This document shows, piece by piece, positions 45,005 through 53,069 of a stretch of 64,000 nt of DNA. A program made the translations under genes and the position numbers. Position 1 is the stretch's first letter; the number at the start of each line of letters is the position of its first letter. Source of the stretch: Chryseobacterium gallinarum. GTDB lineage: Bacteria > Bacteroidota > Bacteroidia > Flavobacteriales > Weeksellaceae. The DNA is taken from assembly GCF_001021975.1 (NCBI RefSeq), contig NZ_CP009928.1:992001-1056000 (forward strand). The letters are read 5' to 3'. The notes beneath the pieces are model-generated. The model worked only from the letters and a program-made list of their open reading frames with translations. It did not search any database and had not been told where the DNA came from.

Positions 45005-45266
45005 ATAACCTGAGTTCGGATTAAGAAATTAAGGATAAAGGATGGAAGATGGAAGAGAGAAGAGAGAAGAGAGAAGAGAGAAGCTGGAAGTTACTTCAGT
45101 TATAATGACTATCAGTCAACAACACCATTAATTTAATTTTACTTTAAAGAAGATAAAGCAGATAAATGGTTATTTTTATGGCCTCCATGACTTCCATCTT
45201 CCATCCTCCAACTTCAAATTTGACTCCATCAGAAAAATCCTTATCCCGAACTGACGTTATTTATAA
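45005..45266. repeat. MITE-like inverted-repeat element with GA-rich tract
   Basis: Outer ends TAACcTGAGTTCGG (from 45006) and, reversed, TAACgTCAGTTCGG (to 45258) are near-matching terminal inverted repeats. Inside, GGATGGAAGATGGAAG (45040-45055) pairs perfectly with CTTCCATCTTCCATCC (45191-45206). A GAGAGAA tandem tract fills 45053-45083. No transposase is present. The 359-base spacer contains nothing else; it looks like a small non-autonomous mobile or folded repeat of a kind scattered in flavobacterial spacers. Confidence 0.5.
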
Positions 45267-45354
45267 CCAAAATACAATCAGCACCACTTCACAAATTTGA
45301 AAAGTTGCTTGTTTTCTTAGCAATATCAATGTAATATTGTAAAAAACTATTTCC

Positions 45355-47406
45355 ATGTATATTCAAGTTTCGGAGGATTTTAAAAAGAAAAGTAAATCTG
45401 CTATTCTGGCCATTGGCATTTTTGTCATGGTGTATATTCTTTTATTCCTGTTTACCGTCTTATTAACGGCGGCCTGCATAGGTGGAGGAATTTTGCTGAT
45501 CATTGCCAAACCCATGTTTTTAACTTTAATGCTCGGCATAGGCGCTGCAGGAACAGGTGTTTTCATATTCTTTTTTATCATTAAATTCTTATTCAAAAAA
45601 CACATTAATGACAGAAGCCATCTTACGGAAATAACCAGAACCCAGGAGCCTGCACTTTTTAAAATGATTGACGAAATTGTAGAAGAAGCCGGAACTGATT
45701 TTCCGAAAAAAGTATATCTATCCTATGATGTTAATGCCAGTGTTTTTTATGATTCAAGTTTCTGGAGTATGTTTCTGCCCATCAAAAAGAATCTGACAAT
45801 TGGGGCGGGATTGATCAATACGACAACAAAACAGGAATTGAAAGCCATCCTATCCCATGAATTCGGGCATTTTTCTCAACGGTCTATGAAAGTGGGAAGC
45901 TATGTCTACAATGTAAACCAGATTATTTTTAACCTGGTCAACGATGATCAGTCCTATCGTAATTCTGTGGAAAGCTGGGCGAACATAAGCGGGTACTTTT
46001 CTATTTTTGCTGCAATTTCTATGTTTATTACTCAGAAAATCCAATGGGTGCTTACCAAAATGTATTCTTTTGTAAACATCCGCCATTTGGCACTCTCCAG
46101 GGAAATGGAGTTTCATGCCGATGAAGTGGCCGCCCATATTGCTGGCTCACTCTCATTGGAAGAATCTCTTTTAAGAATAGAATTAGCCAGCAATTCATAT
46201 AACAATGTGCTTACTTTTTATGAATCCAGAATTTCAAAAAACCAAGCAAGCAAAAATATTTATGCCGAACAATCTTTTGTGATGAACTTTTTTGCCCAAT
46301 TGAATGAAGTTGAAATAAAACACAACTTTCCTAATATAAAGCTGTCTGAATCAGGTCTTTTTAACAAATCTAAACTGGTTATAGAGAATCAATGGGCCTC
46401 GCATCCTTCCCATGAGGAACGTATCACAAGACTCAGGGCCCTCAATATTATAAAAGAGGCAAACCACGAGCCTGCCAGAAATTTATTCAGAGATTTCGAA
46501 CAGACAGAAGAAAAGCTTACTGCAAAATTATTTTCAAGGGTAAAATACCAAAAGGAAAAAATTAACCTGGAATTGAATACTTTTAAAGCAGAATTCGAAG
46601 AACAGTATACGAACGATTCATTTGACAGGGTTTTCAACAGCTATTACAATAACAAAAACCCTGATTTTACAGTTGATAAAAATCAGATACCCAAAAAACT
46701 TTCTTTTGATGATCTTTTCAGCAAAGAAAAGGTAGAGCTGGTCTATGCCCTTATTGCCCTGGAAAACGATAAAAATACCATCGAGGCTATTGTTAATAAA
46801 GAATTGGCTTTGAAAACATTTGATTATGACGGTCAAAAATATAGTGCCAGCGAAGCTCATAAGCTGCTTCCTATGTTAAATAACGCTATCACAGATGTAA
46901 AGTCCCAGATTCAGCAGAACGATTCTGATATCTACAATTACTTTTCAACAGGAGAACACGGCAGAAAGAATGAATTTATACAAGCTTACCAACGTCTTGC
47001 AGAATTTGACCACCAATATGAAGAAAAGCTGAGTGTTTATACTGATATGAGTAATGCAACCGTATTCATGAGTACCCAAACACCATTTGATCAGATTAAA
47101 CATAAATTCAGTCTTATGATACCTTTTGAGGAAAAGTTAAAAAACGAAATACGGGCTTATCTGGAGGATGGCACAGCATCAGTGGATTTGAATGAGCAGG
47201 ATATAAAAGACATGGATTATTATATTCAAAATGATTTGATATACTTTAATAATAACCAATACCTCGAATCAAACATACAGCTTCTGATCAATGCTATGAA
47301 TATTTATCCATACCTTCTCAGCAGAAAATATTTCAGGATGAAAAAGAACCTGTTAGACATCATGAAGGAATGGAAAATATCTCCGGAAATGGAAAAAGTA
47401 AATTAA
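45355..47406 (+). CDS. M48-family membrane metallopeptidase
   Basis: 683 residues. Two N-terminal helices (about 17-45 and 52-82) are followed by the zinc motif SHEFGHFS at 168-172 (HEFGH) and the third-ligand segment SREMEFHADEVAAH near residue 250. This layout fits Ste24/HtpX-like M48 proteins. The long C-terminal half (about 330-683) is helical and unlike HtpX, so it is not a simple HtpX. Likely role: quality control or processing of membrane proteins at the inner membrane. Confidence 0.9.
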   Translation: MYIQVSEDFKKKSKSAILAIGIFVMVYILLFLFTVLLTAACIGGGILLIIAKPMFLTLMLGIGAAGTGVFIFFFIIKFLFKKHINDRSHLTEITRTQEPALFKMIDEIVEEAGTDFPKKVYLSYDVNASVFYDSSFWSMFLPIKKNLTIGAGLINTTTKQELKAILSHEFGHFSQRSMKVGSYVYNVNQIIFNLVNDDQSYRNSVESWANISGYFSIFAAISMFITQKIQWVLTKMYSFVNIRHLALSREMEFHADEVAAHIAGSLSLEESLLRIELASNSYNNVLTFYESRISKNQASKNIYAEQSFVMNFFAQLNEVEIKHNFPNIKLSESGLFNKSKLVIENQWASHPSHEERITRLRALNIIKEANHEPARNLFRDFEQTEEKLTAKLFSRVKYQKEKINLELNTFKAEFEEQYTNDSFDRVFNSYYNNKNPDFTVDKNQIPKKLSFDDLFSKEKVELVYALIALENDKNTIEAIVNKELALKTFDYDGQKYSASEAHKLLPMLNNAITDVKSQIQQNDSDIYNYFSTGEHGRKNEFIQAYQRLAEFDHQYEEKLSVYTDMSNATVFMSTQTPFDQIKHKFSLMIPFEEKLKNEIRAYLEDGTASVDLNEQDIKDMDYYIQNDLIYFNNNQYLESNIQLLINAMNIYPYLLSRKYFRMKKNLLDIMKEWKISPEMEKVN

Positions 47407-47571
47407 AATTTAAAGATCTGCTTTTCAGAAATAATTTTTTCAAAATATCTTAAGGCTTGATCATCTGTATGTAAAATTTCAGATGAAGAGTTCCGGAACC
47501 TTTCTATCTTTACCTGGCTGTTACTGAATAAATATGTAAATTAGCCCTTAACTAATATCTATAAAACTACC

Positions 47572-48960
47572 ATGAAAAAGCTGTTTTGCTTCCTAATATT
47601 TATTTTTACAATTCATCATTTATCGGCTCAGACTGAAAATTATACCACTGCCATTGATCATTTTCAAAAAAACTATAATACCGGGAAGTATGAAGAAATT
47701 TTCAATAGCTTTTCAACCGGAATGAAGCAGGCTCTGCCTCTTGAGAATACGAAACAGTTCTTGGCAGGCCTGAAAGCTCAGGCAGGTGATATCAAAAGTA
47801 AAGAATTCACAGGCTATCAACAAGGGACTTATGCTACTTATAAGACACAGTTTGAAAAAACGGTATTAGCTGTTAATATTTCTCTCGACAAACAAAATAC
47901 AATAAACGGGCTATTCATCAAACCATATGAAGAGATAAAAGAATCTCAGAGTAAAACCGTTAATGCACTGACTATTTACCCAAAGGAAATTGCAGAAATC
48001 ATTTATTCGAAATCAAAAGATTTTCCGGATAACACTCAGCTATCCATTGCCCTTATTCAAAACGGTAAGACAAATTATTATGGAATCTTAAAAGAAAACG
48101 GCGCTATAAAACCTATTGAAAATCAAAATAAAATTTTCGAGATCGGCTCCATTACAAAAGTATTTACTTCAACTGTACTTGCGTCTCTGGCAGAAGCCAA
48201 CAAAATAAAGCTGACCGATAATATCAATCCATACTACCCTTTTGCTTTTAAAAATAATATCACATTAAATTTTGAGAGTTTAGCCAACCATACCTCGGGA
48301 CTGCCCCGCTTACCAGACAACCTGGACCTGTCTAATGAAGCTAATCCTTATAAAGCTTATCATCTAAAAGAGCTTGAAGAATACCTTAAAAATTTTCTTA
48401 TCCATGGCAATAAAACCTACAGCTATTCAAATTTAGGAGCGGGATTGTTAGGATATACCCTGGGACTGTCTCAAAAAACGACTTTTCAGAAATTAGTACA
48501 AAAAAATATTTTTGATAAATATCACATGAATAGTTCATTTACCAGTTCGGAAGGCCTGGGAGGCAGGCTCATTAAAGGATACCGTAAAAATGGTGAGATA
48601 GCCTCCAACTGGGATTTTGATGTTTTATTCGGAGCTGGTGGAATATTATCCACAACGGAAGATTTAGCCAAATTTGCCAATGCGCAATTTGATCCTGAAA
48701 ATAAAGAGCTGGCCTTAACCAGAAAACCAACTTTCACCATAAACGGCACCATGAAAATCGGTTTGGGGTGGCATATTCTTATATCAAAGGAAGGAAAAGA
48801 ATTCGTGTGGCACAACGGAGGCACAGGAGGATATTCTTCTTCAATGGCTGTAAATGCCAATGATAAGACTGCAGTAATTATTCTTTCAAATGTTTCTGAA
48901 ATCAATGATCCTATTGATAAAATCTGTTTTGAATTATTAAACAGTACAAATCAGAAATAA
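47572..48960 (+). CDS. Beta-lactamase-family serine hydrolase with DUF3887-like N-terminus
   Basis: 462 residues with a signal peptide (MKKLFCFLIFIFTIHHLSAQ). Residues 25-130 form a small domain (NYNTGKYEEIFNSFSTGMKQ... GLFIKPY) like DUF3887. The rest is a class C beta-lactamase/PBP-like fold: GSITKVF with Ser193 and Lys196, YSYSNLGAGLL with Tyr285 and Asn287, and HNGGTGGYSS as the third motif. It may be an esterase, D-aminopeptidase or AmpC-like enzyme; resistance should not be assumed. Terminator follows. Confidence 0.9.
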   Translation: MKKLFCFLIFIFTIHHLSAQTENYTTAIDHFQKNYNTGKYEEIFNSFSTGMKQALPLENTKQFLAGLKAQAGDIKSKEFTGYQQGTYATYKTQFEKTVLAVNISLDKQNTINGLFIKPYEEIKESQSKTVNALTIYPKEIAEIIYSKSKDFPDNTQLSIALIQNGKTNYYGILKENGAIKPIENQNKIFEIGSITKVFTSTVLASLAEANKIKLTDNINPYYPFAFKNNITLNFESLANHTSGLPRLPDNLDLSNEANPYKAYHLKELEEYLKNFLIHGNKTYSYSNLGAGLLGYTLGLSQKTTFQKLVQKNIFDKYHMNSSFTSSEGLGGRLIKGYRKNGEIASNWDFDVLFGAGGILSTTEDLAKFANAQFDPENKELALTRKPTFTINGTMKIGLGWHILISKEGKEFVWHNGGTGGYSSSMAVNANDKTAVIILSNVSEINDPIDKICFELLNSTNQK

Positions 48961-48987
48961 AAAAATAATATCAATCATGAAAATATA

Positions 48988-49016
48988 CCATTCTTATCAT
49001 AGAGTGGTTTTTTTAT
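48988..49016 (+). terminator. Terminator after the serine hydrolase
   Basis: CCATTCT / AGAGTGG stem with one G-T pair and a TATCAT loop followed by seven T. Confidence 0.8.
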
Positions 49017-49076
49017 AAAAACCCATTGCTATTTTTCTTATTTTTAACTAACTAAAAGTCAATCAATAAAACAACC

Positions 49077-49460
49077 ATGCCGCACTTTATCATAGACTGT
49101 TCACAAGATATTCTTCAGCAAAAAACACCTGATGAGATCATGGATGCGGTTTATGAAACTGCTGATTCCACAGGATTATTTGCCCCCAATGACATAAAAG
49201 TCAGGCTGCAGCCTTATTCCCATTACCGGCTGGGAAATAATAAGAAAAACTTTCTACATGTTTTCGGATATATCATGGAAGGACGGAGTACAGAACAAAA
49301 AGCCGGCTTATCAAGACAGATCAGCATAAAACTTACAGAATTGCTTCCCGACATCTCCTTCCTATCTGTCAACATCAGTGAGTTCGAAGCAGCCACCTAC
49401 AGCAACAAAGCCCTTATCAACCCTGAAAACATACATAAAGACCGCTATTTCGGACTTTAA
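49077..49460 (+). CDS. 5-carboxymethyl-2-hydroxymuconate isomerase-like protein
   Basis: 127 residues of the CHMI group in the tautomerase superfamily. Pro2 (MPHFIIDCSQDIL) is the expected catalytic base after Met removal. DIKVRLQPYSHYRLG and FLHVFGYIMEGRSTEQKAGL fit the family. The rest of the homoprotocatechuate pathway is not in the window, so the true substrate may differ. It is followed 36 bases later by a DinB-like gene. Confidence 0.85.
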   Translation: MPHFIIDCSQDILQQKTPDEIMDAVYETADSTGLFAPNDIKVRLQPYSHYRLGNNKKNFLHVFGYIMEGRSTEQKAGLSRQISIKLTELLPDISFLSVNISEFEAATYSNKALINPENIHKDRYFGL

Positions 49461-49496
49461 ATACTTACCATACAAATCCACTAAATATTAATCATT

Positions 49497-50000
49497 ATGA
49501 GTTTAAAAACATTAATCGACAAAAGTGTTCAGTACAACAACTGGGTAGTCAATAAATACATCGACTGGTTGTCCACAAAGTCTGACGAACAGCTTAACCG
49601 GGAAACCATTTCAAGCTTTCCTACTATTTTAAAGACTTTACATCACATCTGGCAAACTCAGGAATACTGGTGGAGCTTCATTGCCGAGAATAATGATTTT
49701 GATTTTGAGAAAACAGCAGCCATAACCGGTAAAGAAGATATTTTCAATGCTATAAAAAATAATTCGCAAAAGCTGGTAGATTATGTAGAAAGTTTATCGG
49801 AAGAAGATTTATCCAGAAATGTAAAAATTGAATCCCAATGGTTCCAATGTGATTTCTCCAAATATGAATATATCCAACATATTATTCTTCATGGCACGTA
49901 TCACAGGGGTCAGATTGTAACAATGGGGAGAAATGTAGGAATTACCGATGCACCGATGACCGATTTTAACTTCTGGAATATTTATAAAGAACAGAAGTAA
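49497..50000 (+). CDS. DinB-family protein
   Basis: 167 residues with the DinB/YfiT four-helix pattern and metal-binding His residues: TILKTLHHIWQTQEYWW in helix 2 and YIQHIILHGTYHRGQIVTMG near the end (HxxxH). The family contains thiol transferases and stress proteins; a specific function cannot be given. Likely transcribed with the CHMI-like gene. Nothing suggests it is part of the DnaA-box region that follows. Confidence 0.92.
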   Translation: MSLKTLIDKSVQYNNWVVNKYIDWLSTKSDEQLNRETISSFPTILKTLHHIWQTQEYWWSFIAENNDFDFEKTAAITGKEDIFNAIKNNSQKLVDYVESLSEEDLSRNVKIESQWFQCDFSKYEYIQHIILHGTYHRGQIVTMGRNVGITDAPMTDFNFWNIYKEQK

Positions 50001-50110
50001 GATTCAGGTAAGAAAATTCACTGCATTTATTAAAATACATTTATCTGGGATTATCCTGGATGGCTTTACTATGGGATAAACACATCTGAAAACATATAGA
50101 AAATTCATAG

Positions 50111-50386
50111 TTTCCACAATATCATATTTTATTCAGAAAATTTTTTTTATCTATTGCTCCAAACATTTCAAAACAGATTTCAATTTCTACAACACCATAA
50201 AATGTGGATAACTTTTTAAATACTCAACATTTATTGTGGATAAAATATGGATATCTTGTTGAATACGGGAAATAAAAATATATATAATATACTGATATAT
50301 AATTTTTTACCTACTTTAAAATCAATATATTTCTTTTCCACAAAATCAGGAGTTGTGGATAACTTATACTGCCAACTTTTCCACAA
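50111..50386. other. Cluster of DnaA-box-like sites with AT-rich tract (origin-like)
   Basis: Three exact TGTGGATAA boxes on the plus strand (50203-50211, 50235-50243, 50354-50362) plus three TTTCCACA variants on the other strand (50112-50119, 50335-50342, 50378-50385). An almost pure AT stretch (about 50264-50335) lies between them. TTATCCACA is the DnaA consensus. By base composition roughly one exact site would be expected in the whole window, so three within 160 bases is not chance. dnaA is not in the window. Gene direction to the left (mostly plus) does not support replication starting here, so a chromosomal origin is uncertain. Confidence 0.5.
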
Positions 50387-50710
50387 TGATTTACTTTGGC
50401 AATCGAAGCATAAAATTATAAATATTTATTCATAATCATTTATTATTATTTTTTAGTAAATTGCAATACATAAAATCACCAAATAAAGAAATATTATTAT
50501 GAAATCACCTCCAATATGAAAACAGAAAGTCCACCTTATAGTAAAAAATGATCTCAGCTTTTATCAACAATTCCCATCAGAAAGCTGAATTTCAGGTATA
50601 GATTCGAGAAACACAATGAAAATTCCAACAGTTTAATTTTTTACAGCAACATCACGCTGTGGGAAATAACCTGCACATCAATGAATTAAATAAAAAAATC
50701 CCTCATTCAA
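50387..50710. other. Remainder of the 710-base spacer
   Basis: AT-rich, no supported gene. Tiny reading frames at 50498 (MKSPPI) and 50516 (MKTESPPYSKK) share the SPP motif but are too short to call. Confidence 0.3.
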
Positions 50711-51538
50711 ATGAAAACACTTGACCTAAAAGAAACAATTATCCCTTACATTGGGGAAACGGCACCTTACATCTCTATTCCTGAACACATCATTGTCAAT
50801 GGAAATACCATAGAGACGGAAATTACAGATTGGAACTTTAATAATGAAAATTTCACCCATTTATTAAAAACCCTTGCTTCACTGGGAAGCTGTAGCTTAT
50901 ATAAGCTTCTGAATGACTCGTCCAAAGAAAAAATTTATTTTCTGGGCGAAAAGTTAAGGATCAGGAAACTGTCTTATAAAACCCCTGAATCGGTATCTAT
51001 CACAAGTGAAAGTTTTCTGGAGTCCCAAAGAAAAGGCAAATCTCATCTTATTGTAAAAGATATCCATTCCAAAGAGCCCTTATATTCTTTTGAACTCGAT
51101 TACTATATTATTACACAAAATGCATTTCAGCTTTTTTATAAAGATTATTTCAATGATGTTCCTGTGGAATACCACGATGAGAAACTTCCTGAAGCGAGCA
51201 TAGAATATTCCGGGGATCAGCACCAGTTCACCATTTCGATAATGCCTTTTACCCCCAACCAGTGCAAGGGACATTTTGAAAACTACCCCATTGTACCATT
51301 TGTTTATCTCGGTAACTGTGTGCTGAGGGAAATTTTCAAACTCCTGGGAGGCGAAGGGTCTCATGAGATAGACAGCCTTGAAGGTTACGCTTCCAAAGCC
51401 ATGCCTACCGGAGTAGAATTCAGGGTTGAAGTATTCCAACAGAAATTTTTAAAAAACCTTACGTATTTTAAATGTGAAATAAAAGATACTACAGGAGTCT
51501 TATACGCAGTCCTCATTATCAGCATGCTATCAAAATAA
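50711..51538 (+). CDS. Hypothetical protein with FabZ-like hotdog motif
   Basis: 275 residues, cytoplasmic. The segment NQCKGHFENYPIVPFVYLGN near residue 180 resembles the GHFPxxPIxPG motif of FabZ/FabA dehydratases, with His and the following helix in place, but the usual Pro-Gly is Pro-Phe. The C-terminal strands (GVEFRVEVFQQKFL, LTYFKCEIKDTTG) fit a hotdog sheet. The N-terminal half may be a second, degenerate hotdog. It could act on acyl thioesters, or be a non-catalytic relative. It is isolated on its transcript. Confidence 0.6.
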   Translation: MKTLDLKETIIPYIGETAPYISIPEHIIVNGNTIETEITDWNFNNENFTHLLKTLASLGSCSLYKLLNDSSKEKIYFLGEKLRIRKLSYKTPESVSITSESFLESQRKGKSHLIVKDIHSKEPLYSFELDYYIITQNAFQLFYKDYFNDVPVEYHDEKLPEASIEYSGDQHQFTISIMPFTPNQCKGHFENYPIVPFVYLGNCVLREIFKLLGGEGSHEIDSLEGYASKAMPTGVEFRVEVFQQKFLKNLTYFKCEIKDTTGVLYAVLIISMLSK

Positions 51539-51645
51539 AACCAAACAATAAATCCCGGCATTACTATGATGCCGAGATTTATTATCTAAAAATACGATTT
51601 CCAATCTTTTTGTAAATTGCTCATTAGTATCAATGAAAAAAATAT

Positions 51646-51996
51646 ATGCAAAACACTAAAATTTATACTACGGCCTTTGCCAGTGTTTATCCTCATTATA
51701 TTCAGAAAGCCGAAAAAAAAGGACGTACGAAAGAAGAAGTGCACGAAATTATATCATGGCTCACCGGATATGATGAAAAAAATTTGCAGGAGATATTAGA
51801 CAACAGAACGGATTTTAAAACTTTTTTTGAAAACGCTCCTCAAATGAATCCTAATACCTCATTGATAAAAGGAGTTATCTGCGGATATCGCATAGAAGAT
51901 ATTGAGGATGATCTGATGAGAAATATCCGGTATCTGGACAAGCTGATTGATGAGTTGGCAAAAGGGAAATCAATGGAAAAGATACTGAGGAAATAA
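51646..51996 (+). CDS. DUF2200-family protein
   Basis: 116 residues: [40 protein letters not shown], and [20 protein letters not shown] cover the whole small helical DUF2200 family. Function unknown; DUF2200 proteins are cytoplasmic and widespread in Firmicutes and Bacteroidota. An in-frame shadow start at 51617 lies in another frame and is not used. Confidence 0.9.
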   Translation: MQNTKIYTTAFASVYPHYIQKAEKKGRTKEEVHEIISWLTGYDEKNLQEILDNRTDFKTFFENAPQMNPNTSLIKGVICGYRIEDIEDDLMRNIRYLDKLIDELAKGKSMEKILRK

Positions 51997-52146
51997 TATA
52001 CTTCCAATTGCCACATCCCCTGAAAATCTTATAAAAAACTTCTCTAATTCGAAAAACTTCCCGAAATTAGCAGTCTGTGCATTAAATAGAATTCTATGAA
52101 ATAAAAATGTAAATTATAACATACAGCAAAACTTAGTATAAGTTTT

Positions 52147-52300
52147 CTTCGGGGCGGGGTGAAATTCCCTACCGGCGGTTATAGTCCGCGACTCCTTTCT
52201 TTGAAGGGACTGATCTGGTGAAATTCCGGAACCGACAGTTAAAGTCTGGATGGGAGAAGAAAATGAGACGGCCAATAAGATTTCCTAGGAACTCTTACTG
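52147..52300 (+). promoter_or_regulatory. FMN riboswitch (RFN element) with palindromic expression platform
   Basis: The aptamer (about 52147-52262) has the conserved blocks CGGGGTGAAATTCCC, ACCGGCGGTTATAGTCCGCGA, CTGATCTGGTGAAATTCCGG, ACCGACAGTTAAAGTCTGGATGGGAGAAG (read as separate short blocks). It is followed by a near-palindrome around CCTAGG (52274-52299). No T run follows the palindrome, so control is probably at translation or by an unusual terminator. It should turn off ribB when FMN is abundant. Confidence 0.95.
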
Positions 52301-52357
52301 TGTCGTATTTCATTTCCATGTACCGAAGACTATTTTAACTTTTAAAAGTAAAATAAC

Positions 52358-53005
52358 ATGGAAAAATTATTAGAACAATTCGGAGCAACCTCCGCAGAAC
52401 GTGTAGAAAAAGCACTTCAAACATTACAACGGGGAAAAGGTATTCTTTTAGTAGATGATGAAAACCGAGAAAATGAAGGTGATATCATCTTTCCCGCCTC
52501 CACCATTACAGAACAGGATATGGCTCTTCTGATCCGCGAGTGCAGCGGAATTGTGTGCCTATGCATTTCTGAAGAAAAAAGCAGACACCTCAACCTGCGA
52601 CCGATGGTAGAAAACAATAATTCAAAAAATCAGACCGCATTTACCATTACAATTGAAGCTAAAGAAGGAGTAGAATCAGGAGTTTCCGCGAAAGACCGTG
52701 TAACGACCATCAGGACAGCCGTAGCCCCGGATGCACAAGCCGAGCACATCGCTAGCCCAGGGCACGTTTTCCCATTGATCGCCAGAAAAGGAGGAGTTTT
52801 TGAAAGACGCGGCCACACTGAAGGCAGCGTAGATCTTGTAAAAATGGCCAATCTGGGGGACGATGCCGTTTTATGTGAATTAACCAATGAGGACGGCTCC
52901 ATGGCAAGACTTCCGGAAATCGTAGACTTTGCTCTTAAAAAAGATATGAGCGTGGTTACTATTGAAGATATTTATGCTTACCGCAAAATGATTATCAGCA
53001 ACTAA
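52358..53005 (+). CDS. ribB: 3,4-dihydroxy-2-butanone-4-phosphate synthase
   Basis: 215 residues. Converts ribulose 5-phosphate to the four-carbon unit used to make the xylene ring of riboflavin. Diagnostic: [19 protein letters not shown] (acidic metal-binding loop), [31 protein letters not shown] (split here as ASPGHVFPL and [11 protein letters not shown]), and a late [15 protein letters not shown]. The GTP cyclohydrolase II half often fused to it is absent, so this is the single-domain type. It is controlled by the FMN riboswitch that ends ~60 bases upstream. Confidence 0.96.
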   Translation: MEKLLEQFGATSAERVEKALQTLQRGKGILLVDDENRENEGDIIFPASTITEQDMALLIRECSGIVCLCISEEKSRHLNLRPMVENNNSKNQTAFTITIEAKEGVESGVSAKDRVTTIRTAVAPDAQAEHIASPGHVFPLIARKGGVFERRGHTEGSVDLVKMANLGDDAVLCELTNEDGSMARLPEIVDFALKKDMSVVTIEDIYAYRKMIISN

Positions 53006-53033
53006 ACTTTATTTTATTTAATGCATAGGAAAG

Positions 53034-53058
53034 CCGCTCTGTAATCAGAGCGGTTTTT
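53034..53058. terminator. Terminator between ribB and a convergent TonB-dependent receptor
   Basis: Perfect stem CCGCTCTG / CAGAGCGG with TAAT loop and T5 on the plus strand. It lies 10 bases from the end of the convergent gene and may serve both. Confidence 0.9.
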
Positions 53059-53069
53059 CTATACTATCA

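Noticed and set aside
45053..45083. GAGAGAA tandem tract as CRISPR-like repeat
   Set aside because: Units are seven bases without spacers; it is a simple-sequence tract inside the MITE-like spacer.
50247..50435. 62-residue open frame in the DnaA-box spacer
   Set aside because: It translates the AT-rich tract and the boxes themselves; composition is that of noncoding DNA.
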